Of a stretch of 64,000 bases of DNA, positions 16,110-24,917 are shown in pieces (within the stretch, counting starts at the first letter, position 1; every line of letters begins with the position of its first letter). The stretch comes from Lacrimispora amygdalina. GTDB lineage: Bacteria; Bacillota; Clostridia; Lachnospirales; Lachnospiraceae. Under the pieces are notes generated by a model that was given only the letters and a program-made list of their open reading frames with translations, had not been told where the DNA came from and did no database searches. The stretch covers positions 1 to 64,000 of the forward strand of contig NZ_QOHO01000030.1 of NCBI RefSeq assembly GCF_003432035.1, in the 5' to 3' direction. Both the position numbers and the translations under genes were made by a program.

Positions 16110-17504
16110 TTATAAATCTGACTTTGGAATCGAGACTGTAAAACAGCTTCCCGATTCCTCTTTGCTTTCTGCCTCTACGGTACCCCCATGGGCTTCCACG
16201 ATGGATTTTACGATGGTAAGGCCGATTCCTGCGCCTCCTGTTTTCCGGTTTCTGGATCTATCTGTGCGGTAAAAACGCTGGAATATAAGAGGAAGCTCTT
16301 CTTCCTTAATTCCTATTCCTGTATCCGCGATTGTTACTATTCCATTTTCCTTTGTTTGATATACTTCGATCCGGATACTTCCGCCCTCCGGCGTATATTT
16401 AACGGCATTGGAAAGCAAGTTTGAAAATACCTGTCCCATTCGGTTTTTGTCCCCTTCCACAAAAACCGGTTCTCCTTTTATGCCAAGAACCAGCTTCTTC
16501 TTATTGATTTCCCCTGTCATATTCTCCGCTGCCGTTTGGACTGCCGAAAATAAATCCATGGGACCTTTGTTTATACGGAATCCGTCCCCTTCTATCTTTG
16601 CCAGCTGCTCCAAATCAGCTACCAGAGTACCAAGGCGTTTTACTTCTTCATGACAGCTTTTTAAGCGCTCTGGTGTCGCCTCCCACAGCCCCTCAGTCAT
16701 TGCTTCCAGATGAGTTCCAAGCGCTGTTAAGGGCGTCCGCAGTTCATGAGCAACATCAGCGGTCAGCCGCTTGCGCAGGTTCTCCTGCTCACTGAGATCG
16801 TCAGATAAATGGTTGATCGCTATACCCAGATCATCAAGTTCTTTAATCCTGGTTCCCGGTTCGAATTTAAGATCATAGTTTCCCGTTGAGATCTGCTTGG
16901 CAATATAGGCAGTTTTTGTGACCGGGCGGGAAATTCTGCTTCCTAAAAGACAGCCGACCACTATGGCACAGATACCCGATAAAACGCCAATGACAAGCAG
17001 TACAATGTTCATCACACGGATAAAATTAAAATCCGTTTCGTTCATGAAAAACGGTCCGTAATATTTAATGGAGACAGAACCCGTCTTTTTTCCATTTTGA
17101 GTCAGCTCATAGGTATGATCCACAAAACCGCCTTTAGCCCCCCGTTCTTTCATTCGTGCGGAGATTTCGTCCATAATCTGGCCGCAAAGCCGCATATCAT
17201 GATTCTCTGCATCCCAGACCATGTTCCCATCTGCATCGTAAAGCTTTACGATATATCCGTCATATAAGGAATTCATACCGATTGCATGAACGTAATCCAC
17301 CCTCCAGCTTCTCTTAAACTCATCATACTGGCTTCCCAGTTCATCTGCAATATTATCCCGCCGCTCCTGACCGGTTTTGGTAATATATTTTTCAAACTCC
17401 CAGTTAATGAGCAGGTTAGAGGCAAGTCCGATTAATGCAATGGTAATGAGCAGAGTCAGAAGTATGGTCATGGAAAGCTGTTTTTTTAAGGTCTTCATAT
17501 TCAT
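16110..17504 (-). CDS. Two-component sensor histidine kinase
   Basis: 464 residues: TM1 (about 13-34), an extracytoplasmic sensor of about 125 residues, TM2 (about 163-188), HAMP, HisKA with DVAHELRTPLTAL, and HATPase with NLLSNAVKYTPEGG, DTGIGI and GGAGIGL. It overlaps the response regulator stop by one base; the ATG at 17498 has better spacing from GGAGG than the one at 17504. The stimulus is unknown. Location between the stress module and the copper genes hints at metal or envelope stress, but that is only context. Confidence 0.92.
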   Translation of the reverse strand: MNMKTLKKQLSMTILLTLLITIALIGLASNLLINWEFEKYITKTGQERRDNIADELGSQYDEFKRSWRVDYVHAIGMNSLYDGYIVKLYDADGNMVWDAENHDMRLCGQIMDEISARMKERGAKGGFVDHTYELTQNGKKTGSVSIKYYGPFFMNETDFNFIRVMNIVLLVIGVLSGICAIVVGCLLGSRISRPVTKTAYIAKQISTGNYDLKFEPGTRIKELDDLGIAINHLSDDLSEQENLRKRLTADVAHELRTPLTALGTHLEAMTEGLWEATPERLKSCHEEVKRLGTLVADLEQLAKIEGDGFRINKGPMDLFSAVQTAAENMTGEINKKKLVLGIKGEPVFVEGDKNRMGQVFSNLLSNAVKYTPEGGSIRIEVYQTKENGIVTIADTGIGIKEEELPLIFQRFYRTDRSRNRKTGGAGIGLTIVKSIVEAHGGTVEAESKEESGSCFTVSIPKSDL

Positions 17505-18202
17505 CAGCCTCCGAACTTATAGCCCAGCCCGGGAATCGTTAATACATAGGCGGGATTTTTGGGATCATCCTCTATTTTCTTTCTGATATTCTTAATATGG
17601 CTGTCAATGGCTCTGTCATAACCCCCAAAGTCTCTGCCCAATGCAGCTTCTATCAGTTCCTCTCTGGTAAATACCTTGCCGGGATATTTGATCAGCGCGG
17701 ATAATATTTTCAGTTCACTTGGTGTAAGTGTGAGGCTAAACCCTTTTTTTATTACCTCATTTTTCTCAAAATCCACCACAAGATCTCCGTCTCCCCAGGA
17801 GTTTCGCTTAACCAGGGGCACCAGATCACTTTCCGTACGCCTTAGTACTGCCTCCACTCTGGCATACAGCTCCTTTAAACCAAAGGGTTTCATGATATAG
17901 TCATCCGCCCCCAGCCCAAGTCCGCTTACCACATCCTCTTCCTCCACTCTGGCCGTGAGCATAATCACAGGCACCCGGGATTTTTTGCGGATGGCTGTGC
18001 AGATCTCTTCTCCTGAGATATCCGGCAGCATTAAATCCAGTATGACAAGTGAGATATTTTCCGTATCAAATATTTCCAATGCCTTTTTTCCGTTTTCAGC
18101 GGGGAATGTTTTAAATCCTTTACTTTCCAAAAGCATGCATACCACTTCAAGAATCTTCGGTTCATCATCTACTACCAGCACATGCCTGCAGTTATTGTGC
18201 AT
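17504..18202 (-). CDS. OmpR/PhoB-family response regulator
   Basis: 232 residues: receiver domain with VVDDE, phospho-acceptor D56 (LVILDLMLP) and the conserved Lys in IMKPFG; C-terminal winged helix (TPSELKILSALIKYPGKVFT, VDSHIKNIRKKI type). GAGGTG before the ATG. Paired with the kinase by a 1-nt overlap. A terminator lies just upstream, so the pair is transcribed apart from copZ. Confidence 0.93.
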   Translation of the reverse strand: MHNNCRHVLVVDDEPKILEVVCMLLESKGFKTFPAENGKKALEIFDTENISLVILDLMLPDISGEEICTAIRKKSRVPVIMLTARVEEEDVVSGLGLGADDYIMKPFGLKELYARVEAVLRRTESDLVPLVKRNSWGDGDLVVDFEKNEVIKKGFSLTLTPSELKILSALIKYPGKVFTREELIEAALGRDFGGYDRAIDSHIKNIRKKIEDDPKNPAYVLTIPGLGYKFGG

Positions 18203-18242
18203 TCTTTCACCTCAATTTCACGAAACTTTCAGTATGAAAAGA

Positions 18243-18267
18243 GGGAACCGGTCAATTTCCGGTTCCC
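18243..18267 (-). terminator. Terminator downstream of copZ
   Basis: GGGAACCGG / CCGGTTCCC, 9-bp GC-rich stem with 7-nt loop, then TCTTTTC on the minus strand. Ends the copA-copZ operon. Confidence 0.75.
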
Positions 18268-18275
18268 GTCTTTCT

Positions 18276-18500
18276 TTATTCTACTACATCATAACCCTGA
18301 TCTTCAATCTCAGCTTTAATTTTTTCCACAGATGCTTCGTCAGGATTGTGGTCAACAGTCACGGTTTTGGCAGATAAATCAACCGCTACTCCTGTTACTC
18401 CGGATAATGCTCCTACTGCTCCGGTGATAGCCTTTACACAATGCTCACATGCCATTCCATCCACGTTTATTACTGTCTTTGCCATATCAATTTCCTCCAT
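18276..18500 (-). CDS. copZ: Copper chaperone (HMA domain)
   Basis: Small ferredoxin-like heavy-metal-associated protein with GMACEHC (C13 and C16 counted from the likely start), which delivers Cu(I) to CopA or takes part in buffering. The likely start is the ATG at 18485 with GGAGG 8 nt upstream (69 aa), not the upstream ATG. Last gene of copA / unknown / copZ, 8 bp after the 239-aa protein. Confidence 0.9.
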   Translation of the reverse strand: MEEIDMAKTVINVDGMACEHCVKAITGAVGALSGVTGVAVDLSAKTVTVDHNPDEASVEKIKAEIEDQGYDVVE

Positions 18501-18508
18501 CTTTCTAA

Positions 18509-19228
18509 CTATTTTATATCAAAAGGCTTTAAAAACTTATTGACCTGCATTTTCTTTCCGTGTTCCATTACGGTAACGGGAGCGTAGATCCAGCCTTCCA
18601 CCTTCTCAGGGTCCACACCGGCGGCTATGAACGGCTCCGGCTCCAGGACAAACACAATGTCCTTATCCTGTGTTTTTCCGGTTGATGCACTGGTTTCTAA
18701 ATTTTTCGCCCATTCAAACATATTTCCGCCGCCAAGCTTTACTCCAAAATGGTCCATAACCCCATGATAATTAATCAGGCTGCGGTCGTTTTTTACAAGT
18801 CCTTCATATGCTGACAGGGGAGATTCGTCCGTATCCGCTGAACCGTCTTCTTTCAGCTTCATTCCCATAGTTATGAGATCATCGCTTACGTCGTAATCTG
18901 CCGGAAGCTTTCCTGTATCAAGCCCGGCTGAAATAAATGGGGCTGCATCTGCCTGAAGCTTCAAATCATAACGGGAATTCTCATCGCTTGCGCTGCTCCA
19001 GGTAAAGCGGACACTGCTGTCAGGAGCAGTTAATGTAAAGCCTTTTCCTTCATCATCTTTCCTTACCAGATCCGGAATTGCGTTTAGTACCATTTCATAG
19101 GACTGTACAGACTTTTTACCAATTACATCAGTGCTGCCTCCGGCACTTTCCACTGCCAGAAATACGATTCCTGCTACCACCAGCACACCTGCGGCTATTG
19201 CTGTCATTACTTTCTTATTTTTTAACAT
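18509..19228 (-). CDS. Membrane-anchored hypothetical protein between copA and copZ
   Basis: 239 residues: a single N-terminal TM/signal anchor (about 7-26, AIAAGVLVVAGIVFLAVES) and an extracytoplasmic domain with no family I recognise. The domain has no Cys and few His, but several Met. It is locked between copA (7 bp) and copZ (8 bp), so a part in extracellular copper handling or ATPase regulation is plausible but unproven. GAGGTG precedes the start. Confidence 0.75.
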   Translation of the reverse strand: MLKNKKVMTAIAAGVLVVAGIVFLAVESAGGSTDVIGKKSVQSYEMVLNAIPDLVRKDDEGKGFTLTAPDSSVRFTWSSASDENSRYDLKLQADAAPFISAGLDTGKLPADYDVSDDLITMGMKLKEDGSADTDESPLSAYEGLVKNDRSLINYHGVMDHFGVKLGGGNMFEWAKNLETSASTGKTQDKDIVFVLEPEPFIAAGVDPEKVEGWIYAPVTVMEHGKKMQVNKFLKPFDIK

Positions 19229-19235
19229 GTATTTG

Positions 19236-21725
19236 TCACCTCTTTCCTGTTTCAGGCTTAAATCTCTTTAACCGCAGCGCGTTGGCGAGTACGGATACAG
19301 AGCTTAAGCTCATGGCTGCCGCTGCAAAAATAGGGTTTAACAGGGGGCCATTAAATAACAGATGTAAAAGTCCTGCTGCAATGGGGATTCCAATTACATT
19401 ATAACCGAATGCCCAGAAGAGATTTTGCTTAATATTGCGGATGGTGTGTTTGCTTAAATTAATTGCTGTAGGTACATCCATCAGATCGGAACGCATAAGA
19501 ACAATATCTGCTGATTCCATGGCTACATCGGTACCGGAACCGATGGCAATTCCGATATCAGCCTGTGCAAGCGCAGGTGCATCGTTGATTCCATCTCCTA
19601 CCATGGCCACCTTCCGGTTCTCTGACTGAAGCTTTTTCACCTCATTGGATTTATCCTGTGGAAGAACCTCAGCCAGAACACGGTCAATGCCCACCTGCTT
19701 TGCAATGGCTGATGCTGTCTTCTTATTATCACCGGTGATCATCGCAACTTCAATTCCCATCCTATGAAGACGTTCAATGGCTGCACGGCTGGATTCTTTC
19801 ACCACATCAGCAACCGCTACAATTCCTGCCAGTTCACCGTCTATGGCCACATACATGGGAGTCTTTCCTTCTTCTGCCAGTTTATCTGAAATCTCTTCCA
19901 TGCCTGCCAGGGAAATATTCTGCTCATCCATCAGCTTTCTGTTTCCTGCAAGAATTTCTTCTCCTTCCAGACGGGCTTTAATTCCGCGTCCGGTGAGGGA
20001 ATCAAACTGCTCTGCTTCCAAAAGGGAAAGTCCTGCTTCCTTAGCTCCAAGAACAATTGCCTGGCCAAGAGGATGCTCGGAACCTCTCTCTGCAGATGCC
20101 GTAAGCTGTAGGAGACGATCCTTTAAAATTCCGCCTGCCACAAGCACATCGGTCACTTTTGGTTTCCCTTCTGTAATCGTTCCTGTTTTATCAAATACTA
20201 TGGTATTTATCTTATGAGCGGTCTCTAAAGCTTCTCCGCCCTTAATTAAAATCCCGTTCTCTGCACCTTTTCCCGTACCTACCATGATAGCGGTTGGTGT
20301 AGCCAGTCCAAGAGCGCAGGGGCAGGCAATTACAAGTATGGATATGAAGATGGTAAGTGCAAATTTTAAATCTCCTGCTGTGCCGATGTACCAGCCAATT
20401 CCTGCAAGAAGAGCAATGGCGCAGACTACAGGTACAAAGTAACCGGAAACAATGTCCGCCATCTGGGCAATGGGGGCTTTTGATCCCTGGGCATCCTCCA
20501 CCAGCTTGATAATCTGGGCAAGAGCCGTATCGCTTCCTATTTTTTCAGCTTTAAACTGAATCACACCGGTAGTATTGATTGATGCCGCATAAACCGGATC
20601 TCCTTCTTTTTTGTCCACCGGCATACTTTCACCGGTAAGCATGGATTCATCAATAGCAGTGTGACCGCCTGTAACAGTTCCGTCTACGGGAATTTTATCG
20701 CCTGGCTTTACCAGAATCACATCGCCGATTACCACTTCATCAATGGGAATTTCCTTTTCCTGTCCATTTTCTAAGATTACCGCCGTTTTAGGGGCCAGAC
20801 CCATAAGCTTTTTAATAGCTTCACTGGTTCTTCCTTTGGAAACAGCCTCTAATGTCTTGCCAAGCATAATCAATGTGATAATTACACCTGCTGTTTCATA
20901 ATAAAGGGCATCCACTGCCATAAAATGTCCGGTTGCAATCTGAAATGTATTATAAATGCTGTATAAAACAGCTGCTGTTGTACCGATTGCAATGAGTGAG
21001 TCCATATTGGGACTTTTCTGAAACAGCGCCTTAAAGCCAATGGTATAAAACTTATATCCAACTCCGATGACCGGTGCTACTAATATCATTTCAACCAGGG
21101 CATATAAAAGCGGATAGTTCATAGGTTCAAGAGCGGCTGGGAATGGAAGACGGATAAAGCTGATCATTGGTGCCATTGCTATATATAACAAAGGAAGGGA
21201 GAATACGGCAGAAATTGTAAATTTCGTCCACAGTGTTTTGATCTCTCTCTGTTTTCTGGCCCTGTCTTCGTCTGCTGCATCTGCCTTATTCACTTCCAGT
21301 GCCTGATATCCCGCTTTTTCAATAGCGCTTTTAATGGCGGACAGTCTTACTTTTCCCGGATCGTAGGCTACAGTAGCCTTTTCTGTAGCAAAATTCACAG
21401 ATGAGCTTTCCACGCCCTCCAGCTTTCCAATGGCTTTTTCCACACGTCTGGCACAGGCCGCACAGGTCATACCGCCAATGGGAATCGTGACATCGGAATT
21501 CTTCGGTTTTTCTGCTACTTCATAACCTATTTTAGCAACCGCTGCCTTAATATCAGATAAATTCAGACTGCTGCTGTCGTATTCTACAAAAAGCTTTTCG
21601 CTGGCAAGGTTTACAGAAGCCTGATTGATCCCTGACAGCTTTCTTACTGTTTTTTCTATTCTTTGTGCACATGCTGCACATGTCATACCTCTTATATCTA
21701 AAGTTTGATTTTCCATTTCTTTCAC
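19236..21725 (-). CDS. copA: Copper-translocating P1B-type ATPase
   Basis: About 826 residues from the ATG at 21716, which has GAGGTG upstream (a GTG at 21725 is in frame but less likely). Two N-terminal HMA domains with GMTCAAC (C13/C16 and near residue 89), eight TM helices, the CPC ion motif in ACPCALGLATP, phosphorylation motif DKTGTITEG, TGES loop, HP (SEHPLG) and GDGINDAPAL. Exports Cu(I) from the cytoplasm. Divergent from an HxlR regulator; no CsoR or CopY gene is nearby. Confidence 0.95.
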   Translation of the reverse strand: MKEMENQTLDIRGMTCAACAQRIEKTVRKLSGINQASVNLASEKLFVEYDSSSLNLSDIKAAVAKIGYEVAEKPKNSDVTIPIGGMTCAACARRVEKAIGKLEGVESSSVNFATEKATVAYDPGKVRLSAIKSAIEKAGYQALEVNKADAADEDRARKQREIKTLWTKFTISAVFSLPLLYIAMAPMISFIRLPFPAALEPMNYPLLYALVEMILVAPVIGVGYKFYTIGFKALFQKSPNMDSLIAIGTTAAVLYSIYNTFQIATGHFMAVDALYYETAGVIITLIMLGKTLEAVSKGRTSEAIKKLMGLAPKTAVILENGQEKEIPIDEVVIGDVILVKPGDKIPVDGTVTGGHTAIDESMLTGESMPVDKKEGDPVYAASINTTGVIQFKAEKIGSDTALAQIIKLVEDAQGSKAPIAQMADIVSGYFVPVVCAIALLAGIGWYIGTAGDLKFALTIFISILVIACPCALGLATPTAIMVGTGKGAENGILIKGGEALETAHKINTIVFDKTGTITEGKPKVTDVLVAGGILKDRLLQLTASAERGSEHPLGQAIVLGAKEAGLSLLEAEQFDSLTGRGIKARLEGEEILAGNRKLMDEQNISLAGMEEISDKLAEEGKTPMYVAIDGELAGIVAVADVVKESSRAAIERLHRMGIEVAMITGDNKKTASAIAKQVGIDRVLAEVLPQDKSNEVKKLQSENRKVAMVGDGINDAPALAQADIGIAIGSGTDVAMESADIVLMRSDLMDVPTAINLSKHTIRNIKQNLFWAFGYNVIGIPIAAGLLHLLFNGPLLNPIFAAAAMSLSSVSVLANALRLKRFKPETGKR

Positions 21726-21797
21726 CTCTTTTAATTGACTGATGCCTCTTGAAGTTTTCGAGTACTCATGGTATTATTATGTCAGATATCGCAAATA

Positions 21798-21843
21798 TTG
21801 CAAGTATGCACTTTTTAGTGATATAGTACCTAAAAAGATACTA
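21798..21843 (+). promoter_or_regulatory. hxlR promoter with overlapping operator
   Basis: TTGCAA (21798-21803), 18-bp spacer, TATAGT (21822-21827). The dyad TAGTACCTAAAAAGATACTA (21824-21843; arms TAGTA/TACTA) overlaps the -10 and start site, and CACTTTTTAGTG (21809-21820) is a second perfect palindrome in the spacer. Placement fits autorepression, and the same region holds the copA promoter on the other strand. Confidence 0.6.
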
Positions 21844-21857
21844 AAGGAGGAACCCCT

Positions 21858-22220
21858 ATGCCCCCAATCCATTGTGCCGGCTTCAACTGCCCGGTAGACG
21901 CGACCTTAGATATGATCGGAGGAAAATACAAGGCTCTGATTCTATGGCATCTCATCGACCATACTTTAAGATTTGGAGAATTGCGCAAACTTATACCTCA
22001 GGCAACACCTAAAATGCTGACCCAGCAGTTAAGAGAACTGGAAGATAATAATTTAATTGTCCGAACCGTTTATCCTGTGGTTCCTCCGAAGGTGGAATAC
22101 ACACTGTCAGACCTAGGAACCAGCATACGCCCCATCTTGGAGGCCATGTATAAATGGGGAGCAGATTACCTAAACCAGAATGGTCTAATCGTAAACTGCT
22201 CCATGAAATGTCCTGATTAA
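21858..22220 (+). CDS. HxlR-family regulator
   Basis: 120-residue winged-helix protein of the HxlR (YodB/HypR) class: PVDATLDMIGGKYKALILWHL, LRFGELRKLIPQATPKMLTQQLREL, then VPPKVEYTLSDLG. Cysteines at 6 and 11 near the N-terminus resemble the redox-reactive Cys of YodB/HypR-type thiol sensors. AAAGGAGG before the ATG. Divergent from copA, so it may respond to copper-induced thiol stress; target genes are inferred. Its stop is 1 bp from the convergent DUF2318 gene. Confidence 0.9.
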   Translation: MPPIHCAGFNCPVDATLDMIGGKYKALILWHLIDHTLRFGELRKLIPQATPKMLTQQLRELEDNNLIVRTVYPVVPPKVEYTLSDLGTSIRPILEAMYKWGADYLNQNGLIVNCSMKCPD

Positions 22221-22221
22221 A

Positions 22222-22761
22222 TTAGTAAGATCTTTTCCAGTTAGCAAATATCTGCCTGGATTCCTTTAAAAAGTCAGAAGAGATCGTGATGGATTCATCA
22301 GTCACGGTCTTATTCTGATCGAATATAGGCCATGGATTACAGCCTCCCGCTTCCACTTCAACCTGGCTCATAGGGAACCTGTTACCACAGTTCTGGCATA
22401 CCAGCTCGTCCCCATCCTGTTTATAGTATCCCCTTCCTGAATCATAACATACCTGACATGTATTAAATGCAGTACGTATGGTTCCATCAGGCGCTTTTAC
22501 AGCCAGAACCTCCATTTTTGTACCATCTGCTTCTACAGGGTAAAAGGTAACTTTGTCGGTGATATCAGATACCGGTATTACAAGATCTGCCGCCTGTATA
22601 CTTCCACTCTCTTTCGCGGTCTTTGAAGATGTGGTTTCCTGTGTTTTAGTACCGGTATTTAAGCTGCAGGCAGTCAGCACAAATACAGTCAGCACCGCGG
22701 CTGCAGCTGTCTTAACTGCAGATACACCTTTTCTTTCATTTCCTTTTCTGTTCTGTTTCAT
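22222..22761 (-). CDS. DUF2318-family lipoprotein
   Basis: 179 residues: basic N-terminus, hydrophobic signal and lipobox LTAC (C32), then a linker and a DUF2318 domain with FNTCQVCYDSG, LVCQNCG and GGCNPWPI. The five Cys suggest a metal or Fe-S site outside the membrane. GGAG for its start lies within the end of the upstream 32-aa ORF. It is probably co-transcribed with the HMA-SafE-cupredoxin gene. DUF2318 proteins accompany iron or copper uptake and c-type respiratory genes; the exact job is unknown. Confidence 0.85.
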   Translation of the reverse strand: MKQNRKGNERKGVSAVKTAAAAVLTVFVLTACSLNTGTKTQETTSSKTAKESGSIQAADLVIPVSDITDKVTFYPVEADGTKMEVLAVKAPDGTIRTAFNTCQVCYDSGRGYYKQDGDELVCQNCGNRFPMSQVEVEAGGCNPWPIFDQNKTVTDESITISSDFLKESRQIFANWKRSY

Positions 22762-22763
22762 CT

Positions 22764-22862
22764 TTATTCTCCTTTTTTTCCGTTATTTCTCATAAAAAAT
22801 AATCCTGCTATCAGAGCCGCTGCAGGCAGTATACAATGCCAGTGACTATATAATAATTCCAT
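22764..22862 (-). CDS. Small 32-aa membrane peptide between DUF2318 and SafE fusion genes
   Basis: ATG at 22862 with GGAG 8 nt upstream, stop TAA at 22764-22766. The peptide starts MELLYSHWHC, has one hydrophobic helix (ILPAAALIAGLFFM) and ends RNNGKKGE. Its final codons contain the GGAG that serves the DUF2318 gene 2 bp later, so the two are coupled. SHWHC next to the helix could bind metal. No homologue known to me; support is the RBS, membrane-plausible composition and tight spacing in a metal-handling operon. Confidence 0.55.
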   Translation of the reverse strand: MELLYSHWHCILPAAALIAGLFFMRNNGKKGE

Positions 22863-22896
22863 AAACCGTTCTCCTTTCCGTCGTATCAGAAATTAA

Positions 22897-24768
22897 TTAT
22901 CCGTGGCACGATCCCCCGGAACCCTGAAACGTATCCTCAGGCCAGATCATAGTCTGAAATTTACTTACTTCATCTTTCACTGCATTTAAATCAACGTTTT
23001 CCAAATCGTCCACTACCTTTATATAACCATAAAAGGAATTGTCTCCTGTTGAAAAATCGAAGCTCTTTTCCGGTATAAAATACAGGGTATTTTCTCCTTT
23101 TTCCAGATACAGTTCAGTAAAAAAATCAGGAATCAGAAGATTTGTACCATAGTCGATATCCGACCGGTTATCAATAAATGTCCATTCTGTGTCCACACCG
23201 GCTTTCACCACCGCAACCGCAGGTTTAAATCCTTGATTGGTCAGTTCCAGTGTAATTTTCTGAACGGGTTTTCCATTGTCAGCCGTTGTTTCCTGAGCAA
23301 GCACCACATCGTCAACCGGTATGGTGTAACCGGCTGGAACCGGTTTTTGAGGCGCATATTCTTTTAACACTCCCTGGCCCTCCGGTTGCTGGCCGCCATC
23401 TGTCTCTCCCTCTTTTGTGACATTAATAGACCCCCGTATCATACCCATCCAGCAGCTGTATGGAATCTTTCCTGTTTTATCCGGCGTAAATTCCACCACG
23501 TTTTCTCCTGTATGAAACGAGTACTCGATACCGTATTCCCGTATGATCATCCGGTTATTACAGCCATTTATACTTCCTGCCGGCGCGTCTATAATCCATT
23601 TTACCGGAATCCCGGCCTGGACTTTTATATTGGGATAACGTCCCGGATTTAAGGTGCTGTTGATCACCTGAACGCCGTCTTCCATTTTTATCTCGCCGGA
23701 ATCTTCCTGTTTATTCCCACTGCTGCCTGAAAATCCAGGCAGGAAAGAAGAAGGACTGATTCCTGCTAAGCTGATTCCCTGGGTAAACATGGACAGCCCC
23801 AGTACCACCACTAAAACTGCACCTGCAGTCATGACTCTGCTTGAAAATTTCTTTGAAAGAACCGTTGATAAGGCTCCCAGAAAGAACATGAGAGGGACTG
23901 TACCAAGGCTGAATAAAAACATAGAAAGCGCACCAGAAAACGGATTTCCGGTTGACAGAGCATAGATCTGCATTGCCTGAAGAGGTCCGCAGGGCATAAG
24001 CCCGTTTAACAGACCTACAAAAAACGGACTGCTGCTTTTTGATTTTTTTTTCTGAATTTTAACAGCAATAAATTTTGGCATCCTTGGGTTCAGTCTGCGA
24101 AGCCAGGGGAAAATCCCCAGCATATTGACTCCCATAATTACCATAAAAATTCCAGCCGCCAGCTTCAAAACACCCTGGAAGGTATTGGAAAAGGTTACTG
24201 CCGCCCCAATCCCTCCTGCGAGAAAACCTGCCGCAGTATAAGAAATAACACGTCCCAGGTTATAAAGAAATGCAGGCCGTAAGGCTGCAATCCGTCCCTG
24301 GTTTAACTCCTCCTGTCCGCTTTTCGGAATACACTGGGAAAGGTTAATGCCGCCGCACATTGCCACACAGTGAACAGAGGTAATGAGGCCGATTATAAAG
24401 AGCATCCCGTATCCCATTGTTTCATCAGCAAGCTGACTGGGAACCAGGAGGTTTAACAGGCCGGATTGTTCTAAAAGCATATACAGGGACGCAATAATAA
24501 TTAAAATTCCCACTGTCCTGTTCGTATCTTTTCTTTCCTGTCCCTGATCAGTTATTACGCTGTATCCCAGATTTTCAATGATTCCGGTTATACTCTGAAA
24601 GGAAATAATATCCGTATCAAAAGTAATCAGAGCAGTTCCCGTATTATAGCTCACCTCCGCTTTTTCAATTCCAGCTGTGTTACGCAATTTTTTTTCAATT
24701 TTATTCTGGCAGCTGATACAGGTCATTTTGCCGATACGCAATTTTTTCGTTCTGACTGCTGTTCCCAT
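22897..24768 (-). CDS. HMA - SafE/TauE-like membrane - cupredoxin fusion protein
   Basis: 623 residues from the ATG at 24768 (GGAGG 7 nt upstream; the frame extends 36 codons further without RBS support). Order: HMA domain with MTCISC (C17/C20); about six TM helices of the SafE/DsbD-like type with HCVAMCGGINLSQC and NGLMPCGPLQAMQIYA; then two extracytoplasmic beta domains. The first looks like a cupredoxin (ligands around GCNNRM and YSCWMGM); the second keeps the fold but lacks the Cys. The C-terminus is SGGSCHG. Likely moves Cu(I) or electrons across the membrane to the cupredoxin. Substrate and direction are inferred. Confidence 0.82.
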   Translation of the reverse strand: MGTAVRTKKLRIGKMTCISCQNKIEKKLRNTAGIEKAEVSYNTGTALITFDTDIISFQSITGIIENLGYSVITDQGQERKDTNRTVGILIIIASLYMLLEQSGLLNLLVPSQLADETMGYGMLFIIGLITSVHCVAMCGGINLSQCIPKSGQEELNQGRIAALRPAFLYNLGRVISYTAAGFLAGGIGAAVTFSNTFQGVLKLAAGIFMVIMGVNMLGIFPWLRRLNPRMPKFIAVKIQKKKSKSSSPFFVGLLNGLMPCGPLQAMQIYALSTGNPFSGALSMFLFSLGTVPLMFFLGALSTVLSKKFSSRVMTAGAVLVVVLGLSMFTQGISLAGISPSSFLPGFSGSSGNKQEDSGEIKMEDGVQVINSTLNPGRYPNIKVQAGIPVKWIIDAPAGSINGCNNRMIIREYGIEYSFHTGENVVEFTPDKTGKIPYSCWMGMIRGSINVTKEGETDGGQQPEGQGVLKEYAPQKPVPAGYTIPVDDVVLAQETTADNGKPVQKITLELTNQGFKPAVAVVKAGVDTEWTFIDNRSDIDYGTNLLIPDFFTELYLEKGENTLYFIPEKSFDFSTGDNSFYGYIKVVDDLENVDLNAVKDEVSKFQTMIWPEDTFQGSGGSCHG

Positions 24769-24846
24769 TACGCATCCTCCTTTTTCATTTCTGTATAGAG
24801 AATAACAGGACCATATGTAAAAGTTGTGTAGATGGTTTCCGGACAC

Positions 24847-24890
24847 AAAAAAAACACGTATATCCCATGCTGTCAAATGAGATACACGTG
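24847..24890 (-). terminator. Terminator of the aroK-fusion gene
   Basis: Stem 24855-24867 / 24878-24890 (CACGTATATCCCA against TGAGATACACGTG, with G-T wobbles), then T8 on the minus strand, 28 bp past the stop. Confidence 0.8.
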
Positions 24891-24917
24891 CTGAAAAACC
24901 AGTGTTTCATATAAATG

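Noticed and set aside
24769-24876. 36-codon N-terminal extension of the HMA-SafE fusion
   Set aside because: No RBS, and the ATG at 24768 is preceded by GGAGG and starts right before the HMA domain.
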